Origin: CBDBCK01 sp965203345
GTDB taxonomy: Bacteria > Chloroflexota > Dehalococcoidia > Lucifugimonadales > Lucifugimonadaceae
Length of the DNA stretch: 40,330 bases
NCBI GenBank assembly: GCA_965203345.1
Contig: CBDBCK010000017.1
Coordinates: forward strand, 1-40,330
Direction of reading: 5' to 3'
Each line of letters begins with the position of its first letter. Positions within the stretch are counted from its first letter, which is position 1. A model generated the notes under the pieces. The model saw only the letters and a list, made by a program, of their open reading frames with translations, was not told the origin of the DNA and did no database searches. Shown here piece after piece: positions 33,024 to 40,330 of this stretch. The translations under genes were made by a program, and so were the position numbers.

Positions 33024-33929
33024 TTAAGTTAGTTTAAGGTCAGAAGCGCCGAAATCGATATAATCTGGATTATAAGTGCTCAACCTGTTTTTCATAACCT
33101 GAATTGCATCCGGGTTATCGTCAGCCAATAAAAACCGACGGTTGTTTCTTGCTGCCGCGTCTCCTGTAGTCCCGCTACCTGCAAAAAAGTCCACGACTAA
33201 ATCATTTACCTGTGAGTGAACTTTTATAATTCGCTCCAGCACACCAAGGGGTTTCTGGGTGGCGTAGCCAGTTTTTTCTTTGCCGTTTGGACTGACTATA
33301 GTATGCCACCAAACGTCCGTGGGTGTTTTTCCGCGCGCCGCTTTTTCTGGGCCTACAAGGCCCGGTGCCATGTAGGGAATCCTGTCCATTTCCTTATAAT
33401 TGAACACATAATTTTTTGGATCCTTCACGTACCAAAAAATCGTATCGTGCTTTGCTGCCCATTTTTTTGTGCTCCTCGCGCCATAATCATAAGCCCAAAT
33501 GATTTCATTCATGAAGCAATCCCGTCCGAATAGTTCGTCAAGCGTAATCTTGCAGTAGTGCGCTTCTCTGTAATCTATATGTAGAAAAAAGCTGCCATTG
33601 CTTGACAGTATTCTTCTGGCCTCAATCAGGCGCGGTAGAAGAAACGCTTGAAAGTTGTCAAAATAGTCATCATATCCAGAAGACCCGAGTTTTATCGTTT
33701 TATAGCGCTGGCTTTTGTATCCTGTTCTATCACCGTTCTTGTCCCGGACTGTTTTAATTTGTTCTCTTTCCTGTCGTTTGCCTGTATTGAACGGCGGGTC
33801 AATATAAATCAGTTGAGCAATTCCATCGGGTAGCGACCGGATAAACTCTAGATTATCGGAAAAAACAATTTTATTACCCGTCCTGGCGTAGTCCAGGGGA
33901 CAGTCTTGATTATCAATGGTCGTTTTCAT
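33024..33929 (-). CDS. site-specific DNA methyltransferase (N6-adenine/N4-cytosine, beta-class)
   Basis: 301 aa from the ATG at 33929; the frame extends upstream to 34106, but family similarity starts only at KIVFSDNLEFIRSLPDG. Motif IV IDPPFNTG comes before the SAM-binding motif DFFAGSGTTGDAAARNNRRFLLADDN, the order of beta-class enzymes such as type III Mod or CcrM-like. TGYATQKPLGVLERI is the usual motif X-like segment. It modifies DNA in a sequence-specific way; no restriction gene is adjacent. It ends 15 bp from the last CRISPR repeat, and a degenerate repeat lies 89 bp upstream of its start, so it appears wedged into the CRISPR locus. Its A/T-rich stretches look unlike the neighbouring pth and ligA. 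Confidence 0.88.
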   Translation of the reverse strand: MKTTIDNQDCPLDYARTGNKIVFSDNLEFIRSLPDGIAQLIYIDPPFNTGKRQEREQIKTVRDKNGDRTGYKSQRYKTIKLGSSGYDDYFDNFQAFLLPRLIEARRILSSNGSFFLHIDYREAHYCKITLDELFGRDCFMNEIIWAYDYGARSTKKWAAKHDTIFWYVKDPKNYVFNYKEMDRIPYMAPGLVGPEKAARGKTPTDVWWHTIVSPNGKEKTGYATQKPLGVLERIIKVHSQVNDLVVDFFAGSGTTGDAAARNNRRFLLADDNPDAIQVMKNRLSTYNPDYIDFGASDLKLT

Positions 33930-34017
33930 GTTCTCACTGTCCTTACTGTCCTGGTTTCTTGAAGTATAACAAAGCAGTTTAGTCCTGGATCTCCCCGCAT
34001 ATTCCCACAAGATTGTA

Positions 34018-34042
34018 GACAGCTCTGAAGAAAAGGTAGGGG
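34018..34042 (+). repeat. degenerate CRISPR repeat copy
   Basis: Aligned without gaps to the array repeat this 25-mer matches at 20 positions (differences at repeat positions 6, 8, 15, 17 and 23). It has the same orientation as the array. It could be the eroded trailer-end repeat of a once longer array, or an anti-repeat of another RNA. Confidence 0.75.
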
Positions 34043-34177
34043 GGCATCTATTACGAAATGTATTGGGGCACAAAAATGCTACCAGGAGAACCTTCAACTT
34101 CAGCAAGACGATTTTCTGCGGCTCCGCTTTTAGATAGATGAGAACTCTCGTTATGGATCCAGAACACTCTATAGATA

Positions 34178-34825
34178 TCAGGTAGCCGCTGATAAGGTGT
34201 TGAAGCGTGCCATTGCAACGTCTATGCCTTCGGTTATGATGGTTTCCACGGCCTGGGCTGCTCTTTCCACCGCCGTCTCTATCGCCCGCGCGGCGCGTCT
34301 TGAAGGCCTTTGCAGCACGTACTCTATCTGCCTCTTTGAGGATATCGGCTTGCCAACCCCTATACGTACTCTGCAGAAGCGAGCCGTGCCCAGCTCGTTG
34401 ATGATGGATTTTAGCCCGTTATGTCCGCCGTCTGTCCCTTTTCTCCGGACGCGCAGACGTCCCGTTTGCAGATGAACGTCATCAACTATGACAATCAGAT
34501 TGGTAGATGGTATGCTCAACGTCTCCAGAAAGTACCTGGCGGCTTGACCGGTTCTGTTCACGTAAGTTGTGGGTCTTGCCAGAAAGACCCTGTAGCCCGA
34601 GACGTTGGTTTCCGATATGAAGCCGGGCCTTTTGCGTTCCGGTTTTGTTGTGCCGTTTCTCTGGATAAGCGCGTCAAGCGCGTCCCATCCCGCGTTGTGT
34701 CGCGTCTTCTCGTATCGTGCCCCCGGGTTGCCTATCCCGACGATGAGCCAGGGCGTGGTTTGAGCCTCGCCGTCTTCTTGAGAGGGGAGAGCCTCCTGTT
34801 GGTGCGGGTTTTCTTCGGACGTCAA
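34178..34825 (-). CDS. pth: peptidyl-tRNA hydrolase
   Basis: 215 aa, slightly long because of a roughly 25-residue N-terminal extension rich in Gln/Glu. It releases peptides from stalled peptidyl-tRNA. Conserved: LIVGIGNPGARYEKTRHNAGWDALD with the catalytic His, RPTTYVNRTGQAARYFL with the key Asn, IVDDVHLQTGRLRVR, and KGTDGGHNGLKSI. It begins 2 bp after the ligA stop codon on the same strand, so the two are an operon. The first Met is at 34825; a shorter start near the conserved region is not available as ATG. Confidence 0.95.
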   Translation of the reverse strand: MTSEENPHQQEALPSQEDGEAQTTPWLIVGIGNPGARYEKTRHNAGWDALDALIQRNGTTKPERKRPGFISETNVSGYRVFLARPTTYVNRTGQAARYFLETLSIPSTNLIVIVDDVHLQTGRLRVRRKGTDGGHNGLKSIINELGTARFCRVRIGVGKPISSKRQIEYVLQRPSRRAARAIETAVERAAQAVETIITEGIDVAMARFNTLSAAT

Positions 34826-34827
34826 CT

Positions 34828-36906
34828 CTATCGTTCGACCGGCGGGTTTTCAGGGTTGGGGTTTGAGCGCCGTTGTAGTAATGCTGTGAATCGTTGCTCA
34901 TCTATCACCGGAACGCCCAGGCTTTGCGCCTTTGCGAGTTTGCTTCCCGGCTCTTTGCCCGCCAAGAGGTAGGTAGTGCGCCTGGAAACTGAACCGGTTG
35001 GCTTTCCGCCGGCTTTCTTGATGGCTCCTTCCGCTTCGGCGCGGGTCATGCCCTCCAGATGCCCGGTTATCACTATAGTTACGCCTTCCAGGAGGAGGTC
35101 GTCTTGTGTTTCGGTTACCTCTTGCCGGGGGCTAATCCCTGCCTCTCCCAGCTCCTCCAGAAGTTTCTGGTTGCGCTCTGTTTTCATCCAGTCCCGTATG
35201 GCTTTTGAGACTGCGGGGCCTATTCCCTCTATGGCCTGTATGTCCTCTTCCGACGCCTCGGCTATAGCCGGGAGTGAGCCGAACTTCTCGGCCAGCCATT
35301 CTGCTGTCTCAATCCCTATGCCGGGTATACCCAGGGCGAATATCAGCCTTGCGACGGAGCGGTTCTTTGACTGTTCAATTCCCTCCAGCAAAATATCTGC
35401 TTTCTTCTCTCCTATCTTTTCCAGCCTGAGCAGATCGTCTCGTTTGTGTTGCAGTCTGTACAGGTCTGAAAGTGTGCGGGTAAGACCTGACCGTGCGAGT
35501 ATCTGCGCCATCCTCTCTCCCAGCCCTTCCACGTCCATGGCCATACGCGAGGCGAAGTGTTGTAAGAGACGCTCAAACTGTGCTGCACATGACGCATTAA
35601 CACATCTGACGGCGGCTTCCTCTTCGGAAGAGAAGACAGGCTCATCACATACAGGGCATCGATCAGGGAATACGAAGGACGTAGTGCCTCGCTTACCTTT
35701 CGGAGCCTGTCCCAGCACTTGTGGTATAACGTCGCCTGCACGCTGGATGATTACGTCGTCCCCTTCTCGGAGGTCTTTCTTGTTTATCTCATCGCGGTTG
35801 TGGAGGGTAGCTTTCCGAACGGTTACTCCACCCACTAGTACAGGTTCAAGTTCAGCCCAGGGCGTGAGTGCACCCGTTCTACCTACGTTTACGTGTATCT
35901 TTCTGATGAGGGTACGTGCCTTTTCAGCCGGAAACTTGTAAGCCGTAGCCCAACGAGGCTCCCGTCCGATGGTTCCCAGCTGATCCTGCAGGGATATGGA
36001 GTTTATCTTAAGGACGATACCGTCTATATCGAAGTCCAGATTCTCTCGCTTCGTGAGGATATGTTCGTAGAACTCTATGATCTCTTTTGTTGTACGGGTC
36101 AGTTGACTGAAAGGAGGGGTCTTGAATCCCCAGGATTGAAGCGCCTCAAGGGTCTCCCATTGTGTGGCCGGGAGCGTGCCGCCTTCCGTCCTGACCATTG
36201 AGTAAAAGAAGGCGTCAAGTGGTCGCTTGGCCGTCTCTGATGGGTCGAGTTGCCGCAGGGAACCGGAGGCGGAGTTTCTAGGGTTTGCATAGAGGGGTAG
36301 ACCTTCCGATTCTCTCTCTCCGTTGTAACGATTGAAGTTGGATCTGGGGAAGAACACCTCGCCTCGTACCTCAAACCGCCGCGGAAATCCCTCGCGTATC
36401 AACCGGAGTGGGACAGACTTCACGGTCTTCATGTTTGCAGTAACGTTCTCCCCCCTTTCTCCGTCCCCTCTGGTTGCTGCCTGCATCAAAACGCCTTCCT
36501 CATAAACGACGGATACGGCTAATCCGTCTATCTTTGGTTCACATACCATCGGCAAGGCGTCAGAGTCCCCCAAATCCATTAGCTCCACTACCCTCGCCCG
36601 CCAGCGTCGTAGCTCACTTTCCGAGAACACATTGCTGAGGCTGAGCATAGGTAGAGTGTGCCTCACCTCTCTGAACCCCTCGGCAGGCGGCCCCCCCGCC
36701 CGTTGAGTAGGGGAGTAAGACAGAGACAGTTCTGGAAATTTATCCTCTATTGCTCTCAGCTCCTCCATCATAGCATCGTACTGTTCGTCCGATATGTTGG
36801 GCTGTGAGAGCGTGTAGTAGAGGTAGTTCGCTTCGTTCAAAGCGTACGACAATTCCTTTACGCGCTTTTTGGCATGCCTTTGAGTGGCAGGAAGCTTGAC
36901 CGTCAT
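34828..36906 (-). CDS. ligA: NAD-dependent DNA ligase
   Basis: 692 aa, normal length. It seals nicks in DNA using NAD+. Domain order: Ia domain (about 1-80, AYYLYYTLSQ-like NEANYLYYTLSQPNISD), adenylation domain with the nucleophile K125 in CEPKIDGLAVSVVYEEG, OB-fold region VGRTGALTPWAELEPV, four-cysteine zinc finger CPVC...CVNASC, helix-hairpin-helix repeats (GIPGIGIETAEWLAEKFGS, IEGIGPAVSKAIRDW), and a C-terminal BRCT domain (LLLEGVTIVITGHLEGMTRAEAEGAI...LLAGKEPGSK). It is followed 2 bp later by pth. Confidence 0.97.
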   Translation of the reverse strand: MTVKLPATQRHAKKRVKELSYALNEANYLYYTLSQPNISDEQYDAMMEELRAIEDKFPELSLSYSPTQRAGGPPAEGFREVRHTLPMLSLSNVFSESELRRWRARVVELMDLGDSDALPMVCEPKIDGLAVSVVYEEGVLMQAATRGDGERGENVTANMKTVKSVPLRLIREGFPRRFEVRGEVFFPRSNFNRYNGERESEGLPLYANPRNSASGSLRQLDPSETAKRPLDAFFYSMVRTEGGTLPATQWETLEALQSWGFKTPPFSQLTRTTKEIIEFYEHILTKRENLDFDIDGIVLKINSISLQDQLGTIGREPRWATAYKFPAEKARTLIRKIHVNVGRTGALTPWAELEPVLVGGVTVRKATLHNRDEINKKDLREGDDVIIQRAGDVIPQVLGQAPKGKRGTTSFVFPDRCPVCDEPVFSSEEEAAVRCVNASCAAQFERLLQHFASRMAMDVEGLGERMAQILARSGLTRTLSDLYRLQHKRDDLLRLEKIGEKKADILLEGIEQSKNRSVARLIFALGIPGIGIETAEWLAEKFGSLPAIAEASEEDIQAIEGIGPAVSKAIRDWMKTERNQKLLEELGEAGISPRQEVTETQDDLLLEGVTIVITGHLEGMTRAEAEGAIKKAGGKPTGSVSRRTTYLLAGKEPGSKLAKAQSLGVPVIDEQRFTALLQRRSNPNPENPPVER

Positions 36907-37141
36907 ATTATCCTCAAGTGCTTTTTCTCGCGGTACTGAATACCCGTAGTAGGTAGTATGTTCCGACCGGTTCTTTTTTATATCCTTATTTAGAGCCCTC
37001 CACGTACAAGTTTAAACGGCTAATAATAACGATGAAACTTTCAAGCTCTAAAGTCTGCTATTTCTGCTCCGATTTATCCGAGCCAGATGGACGGTTGCCT
37101 ATTATCCTTTGCTCACCGAGAGAAAATAAGGCGGTCTCCCA
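36907..37141. other. divergent intergenic region between ligA and DUF1015 gene
   Basis: 235 bp, AT-rich in the middle, presumably holding both promoters. No further feature recognised. Confidence 0.4.
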
Positions 37142-38446
37142 CTGATAATCGCTCGTCCTTTCAGAGGAATACTGTTCAATCCCGAAGCGACGGATGATAT
37201 CGGCGCCAACTTCTCCCCTCCATTCGACGCGGTAACTCCCGAACTGGAAGCAAAACTGTTCAAGCGTTCACCGTACAACGTCATACGTCTTGAGCGTATC
37301 CGCCGAAATCGCCGCCTTGGTGACGCGAATCTACTCGACGCCGGAACCCTTCAAGCAGAATGGATGCGCGCCGGCGTGATCAAGCGTCAGGAAGAGCCGG
37401 CTATGTATGTGATGGAAGAGGATTTCATCTTCAATGGCACCGTGGAGACTCGCCGCGGCGTTATAGCCGCTGTTAGACTTGAGGATTACGAGACAGGGCA
37501 CATACTGCCTCACGAACATACCCGCAAGGAATGGGTGGATGAACGGGTTGGGGCAATGGCAGACGTTATGGCGAACTATAGCCCGATGCTTACCGTCTTT
37601 CAAGAGGACGCATCCGAGAGGGACAAAGTATCGGATGTACTTGCGGGAGTCGTCAAGATACCTCCTGATCTGTCCGCGGAACCTTCATATATGCAGTCCG
37701 TTAGGATATGGCCGGTGTCTAACCCCGATACCGTGAAGGCTATATCTAAGATTATGCTCACAAAGAGGCTCGTGATAGCTGATGGGCATCATCGCTACGA
37801 GGCAGCTCTTAAGTTTCAGCGCGAAATGAGGCAAGGCCACGCTTCCCAAAGGGATAGTTCTTTCAATTATCGTATGATGCTTCTGACCCCTTCCCATGAG
37901 CCTGGTCTGATTACTCGTGGCTATCACCGAACTATAGAAAACGCCGGGAGCAAAACCGTCCGCTCTATTATGGATGGATTAGCGTCAACGTGCGACCTGG
38001 AAGAGTGGCACACTCTAAAGGGCGAACGGTTATCCGATTCGGTTGTGAGGTTTGTTAGGTCTTTGGGCGAGAAGCATTCACCGGGTACGGTTTTTGGGGT
38101 ATGCACCGGAAACCCGCCCCGCTTTGTAAAGGCGCAAGTGAAGTTGCCCAAAAGCACGTCAAACGAGACAGCTAACTCAGATTACGGAGTACTGCATAAA
38201 GAGATTTTCGCTCGTTTTCTGGGTGATGACGCGGATGAAGTGGTAGCGTTTCGGCATGATCCAGTAGACGCTGCAGCTTCTCTGGAAAAAGGCGAAGCAC
38301 AAGCGGTTTTCTTCATGCGTCCTTTGCCTATCGGAGCTTTTATGAGGATAGCTGAAGAAAGAGAACGCTTGCCGCAGAAGGCGACGAACTTTTACCCTAA
38401 ACCTCTCGCAGGTTGCGTCATTCAGTCCTTGAAAGGTGAACTTTGA
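37142..38446 (+). CDS. DUF1015 family protein
   Basis: 434 aa if translation starts at the CTG at 37142; the first ATG (37364) would remove about 74 conserved residues. In frame upstream of that ATG the sequence reads IARPFRGILFNPEATDDI, SPPFDAVTPE and SPYNVIRLERI, the standard DUF1015 N-terminus. An in-frame TAA at 37127 leaves no ATG, GTG or TTG; CTG (or the following ATA) preceded by AGGCGG is the best start. Later landmarks are MYVMEEDF, LEDYETGHILPHEHT, and the invariant LVIADGHHRYEAAL. DUF1015 proteins are conserved in many anaerobes and Chloroflexota; their biochemical function is not established. Divergent from ligA. Confidence 0.85.
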   Translation: MIIARPFRGILFNPEATDDIGANFSPPFDAVTPELEAKLFKRSPYNVIRLERIRRNRRLGDANLLDAGTLQAEWMRAGVIKRQEEPAMYVMEEDFIFNGTVETRRGVIAAVRLEDYETGHILPHEHTRKEWVDERVGAMADVMANYSPMLTVFQEDASERDKVSDVLAGVVKIPPDLSAEPSYMQSVRIWPVSNPDTVKAISKIMLTKRLVIADGHHRYEAALKFQREMRQGHASQRDSSFNYRMMLLTPSHEPGLITRGYHRTIENAGSKTVRSIMDGLASTCDLEEWHTLKGERLSDSVVRFVRSLGEKHSPGTVFGVCTGNPPRFVKAQVKLPKSTSNETANSDYGVLHKEIFARFLGDDADEVVAFRHDPVDAAASLEKGEAQAVFFMRPLPIGAFMRIAEERERLPQKATNFYPKPLAGCVIQSLKGEL

Positions 38447-38517
38447 ATTTTTTATTTGTGCTCCGAAAGTGTACCCAACTGAATAGTCATGATTTCTGAC
38501 AATGATTCCGCCGAGTG

Positions 38518-39351
38518 TTAAGCAGGCATCCATGCTTTGAAACCTCTAGAAGGTACCAGCATGGATATGACGAATATGGTGGTGGTAGTCAAGGCAATCG
38601 CCGGCCCCGCTGGCAGGTTGAAATAGTAGGAAATGTATAACCCGATTACCACCGAACTCAGGCCGCTCAAAGTTGCTATGATTAGTATCCAGTTCAGTTT
38701 GCGTGCCAGTAACATAGCCGTTGCTGCTGGGGTCACCAACATAGACGCCGACAGTATTATGCCTACCGCTTGTACCGCAATCAGCACTACGACGGCTACA
38801 AGACCTAGCAACAGGTAGTCCATTCTCCTGGTATTTATTCCCGCGACCTCTGCTCCGGCGGCATCGAAGCTCACGAACGTCAATTTATGGAAAAAAGCGG
38901 CGAGTATTAAACCGGCCGTTATCGCCATCGCCAACGTCCAATAGACGTCGGACAAGCTCACTCCGAAGACCTGCCCAAGTAGTATATCTTCAAGGTTTAT
39001 ATTGACAGCTCTGGGTAACAAGGAGATCATGAGCACACCCGCGGCGAACAGTGTTGTGAACACTATGGCGATAGAGGTGTCAGCAAGGACGCCAGCTCTG
39101 CGCGTCAGGTAGCTTATGAACATGGCTGATCCTATAGCCGCTGGTAGCATTCCAGCCCAGGGGCTTACGCCCACTGCGAGTGCTCCAGCTATGCCCGGCA
39201 GTACCGCATGAGCTACAGCGTCTCCCATGAAGCCATATCCTCGCGTAACTATGAATATCCCTACTATCGGACATATAATTCCGATGAGAAGCGAAACCCA
39301 AAGGGCGCGCTGCATGAAACTGTATTGTAGCGGTTCAGCCAGCAGTTCCAT
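38518..39351 (-). CDS. metal ABC transporter permease (Mn/Zn/Fe, TroC/MntB/ZnuB family)
   Basis: 277 aa from the ATG at 39351, which fits the family length; the frame can also start at a TTG (39438) that overlaps the stop of the ATPase gene by 4 bp, so coupled translation of a longer form is possible. It is an ABC-3 type permease with about eight hydrophobic helices. Family segments: WVSLLIGIICPIVGIFIVTRGYGFMGDAVAHAVLPGIA, SIAIVFTTLFAAGVL, FDAAGAEVAGINTRRMDYLLLGLVAVVVLIAVQAVGIIL. It works with the upstream ATPase to import a divalent metal. No substrate-binding protein gene lies in the window. Confidence 0.92.
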   Translation of the reverse strand: MELLAEPLQYSFMQRALWVSLLIGIICPIVGIFIVTRGYGFMGDAVAHAVLPGIAGALAVGVSPWAGMLPAAIGSAMFISYLTRRAGVLADTSIAIVFTTLFAAGVLMISLLPRAVNINLEDILLGQVFGVSLSDVYWTLAMAITAGLILAAFFHKLTFVSFDAAGAEVAGINTRRMDYLLLGLVAVVVLIAVQAVGIILSASMLVTPAATAMLLARKLNWILIIATLSGLSSVVIGLYISYYFNLPAGPAIALTTTTIFVISMLVPSRGFKAWMPA

Positions 39352-39434
39352 CCAGAGGACCTCACCAGGCGGTGATAGAACTCTGGCTGCGGCTGCATGC
39401 GTGCTGCAGCCGTTGCGGTTCTGATAGGTACAGT

Positions 39435-40196
39435 TCAACCATTTTTGAATAGCACTCCATGGTCTCCGTACAACTCTTCCAGCACTGCCGGCGTGAAAGC
39501 TTCTTCAGGGGGTCCGCAGGCGCATACGTGACCGTTTAGACACAAGACGTGGTCAAACCTGTCCGCGAGGTTTGTCAAGTCATGAGTGGACATCATTACG
39601 GTGCACCCTTCTGTACACACTTCCCTCAGAACCTCCACCAGCTCGTTTTGGGATGCGACGTCTACGCCACTGAACGCCTCGTCTAGGAGCAGTACATCCG
39701 CGTTTTGCGCAAGGGCGCGCGCAACAAAAGCTCGCTGTCTCTGACCGCCGGAAAGCTCATATATGGGGTCATTGCTCCTTTCAAGCAGCCCGACGCGTTT
39801 AAGAGCATCGCTCACTGCCTCTTTATCCTTTTGGGAAGGGAAGCCAAAAAGCTTTTTCCTTGCCGTTTGCCCCATCATTACCACTTGCCAGACGGTTATG
39901 GGGAATCGCCAGTTGACATTCTCAGATTGGGGGACATAGCCTATACTGCCGCGTGCTTCAGAAGGCGGCCTACCCATTACACTTACCTCACCTCTGTCAA
40001 GCTCCACTAAGCCCACTAGAGCGTCCATCAAGGTGGACTTGCCTCCACCATTGGGCCCGACTAAACCGACCATAGAACCACTCGGAAAGGAAAAAGTAAC
40101 ATTATCTATCGCCCGTAGCTCTCCATATATGACGCGTGCACCCTTTGCCTCAAGCGCAGGATGTACAGCAGCGTTATCGTAAGATGCTATATTCAT
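39435..40196 (-). CDS. metal ABC transporter ATP-binding protein (Mn/Zn/Fe type)
   Basis: 253 aa. Walker A GPNGGGKST, Q-loop YVPQSENVNWRFPITVWQVVMMG (characteristic of Mn/Fe/Zn importers), signature ELSGGQRQRAFVARAL, Walker B VLLLDEAFSGVD and switch STHDL are present. It energises import of a divalent metal with the permease encoded directly downstream. An N-terminal extension of about 20 residues precedes the usual start of the fold. Upstream (40197-40330) is AT-rich; a binding-protein gene often precedes such ATPases, but the window ends before one is seen. Confidence 0.93.
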   Translation of the reverse strand: MNIASYDNAAVHPALEAKGARVIYGELRAIDNVTFSFPSGSMVGLVGPNGGGKSTLMDALVGLVELDRGEVSVMGRPPSEARGSIGYVPQSENVNWRFPITVWQVVMMGQTARKKLFGFPSQKDKEAVSDALKRVGLLERSNDPIYELSGGQRQRAFVARALAQNADVLLLDEAFSGVDVASQNELVEVLREVCTEGCTVMMSTHDLTNLADRFDHVLCLNGHVCACGPPEEAFTPAVLEELYGDHGVLFKNG

Positions 40197-40330
40197 ATTT
40201 GAAAATTAGTTCTTTCCATAAGTGTGAATGCACTAAGAGGCGGTCTAGTCCATCTATTCAGATGTGCCTCCATGGTTTAGCTTTCTGCATTGAATATCTT
40301 CACTCTGTATTTCTTGCCAGTACTTATGAC

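Noticed and set aside
33930..34106. N-terminal extension of the methyltransferase up to 34106
   Set aside because: The extension has no family similarity, covers the degenerate repeat, and a good ATG lies at 33929.

Overview
The window looks like a chromosomal segment of an uncultivated bacterium of the Chloroflexota, probably a Dehalococcoidia or SAR202-like lineage. This is an inference from gene content and protein flavour: an inositol-phosphate synthase / mannosyltransferase / CDP-alcohol phosphotransferase set, MetY-MetX, NAD-dependent formate dehydrogenase and APS-type CysH. No rRNA or tRNA was found to settle it.

Layout. 1-6.3 kb is accessory: the 3' end of an N6-adenine DNA methyltransferase of a restriction-modification type, then three tandem paralogous membrane-anchored pentapeptide-repeat genes, the first split in two. 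6.3-26.5 kb is mostly ordinary metabolism. It holds a DUF1932 dehydrogenase; a minus-strand sulfur/C1 run (cysH, fdh, metY, metX) whose cysH leader looks like an attenuator; crcB; an aminotransferase followed by two peptide-ABC ATPases and an SDR; the phosphatidylinositol-type lipid run; an HTH protein divergent from a transaldolase-family gene; and a translationally coupled NurA-HerA pair. 34.1-40.2 kb is housekeeping again (pth, ligA, a DUF1015 gene with a non-canonical start, and a Mn/Zn-type ABC transporter).

The most notable part is 26.8-34.05 kb, a minimal type V CRISPR-Cas system. It has one large RuvC effector (1336 aa, catalytic D990/E1085/D1302 and a zinc finger), one Cas1 with its E/H/D triad, no Cas2 or Cas4, and an array of 18 identical 25-nt repeats separated by 17-19-nt spacers. 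This two-protein, short-spacer layout is the one known for type V-C (Cas12c) and V-D (Cas12d). Between the convergent effector and cas1 genes I find a candidate trans-acting RNA (about 31020-31190). It has a plausible promoter, nested stems and an 11-nt exact complement of the repeat (31164-31174). A beta-class DNA methyltransferase gene sits 15 bp beyond the last repeat, and a degenerate repeat copy (20/25 matches) lies on its far side, as if the gene had landed inside an older, longer array.

How the parts could work together: Cas1 alone would insert about 18-bp spacers. The array would be transcribed on the + strand from a TATACT promoter between cas1 and the first repeat. The intergenic RNA would pair with the repeat and load the effector. 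HerA-NurA, divergent from the effector, may be a DNA-processing or defence neighbour. The array direction, the RNA and these links are inferences from sequence only.
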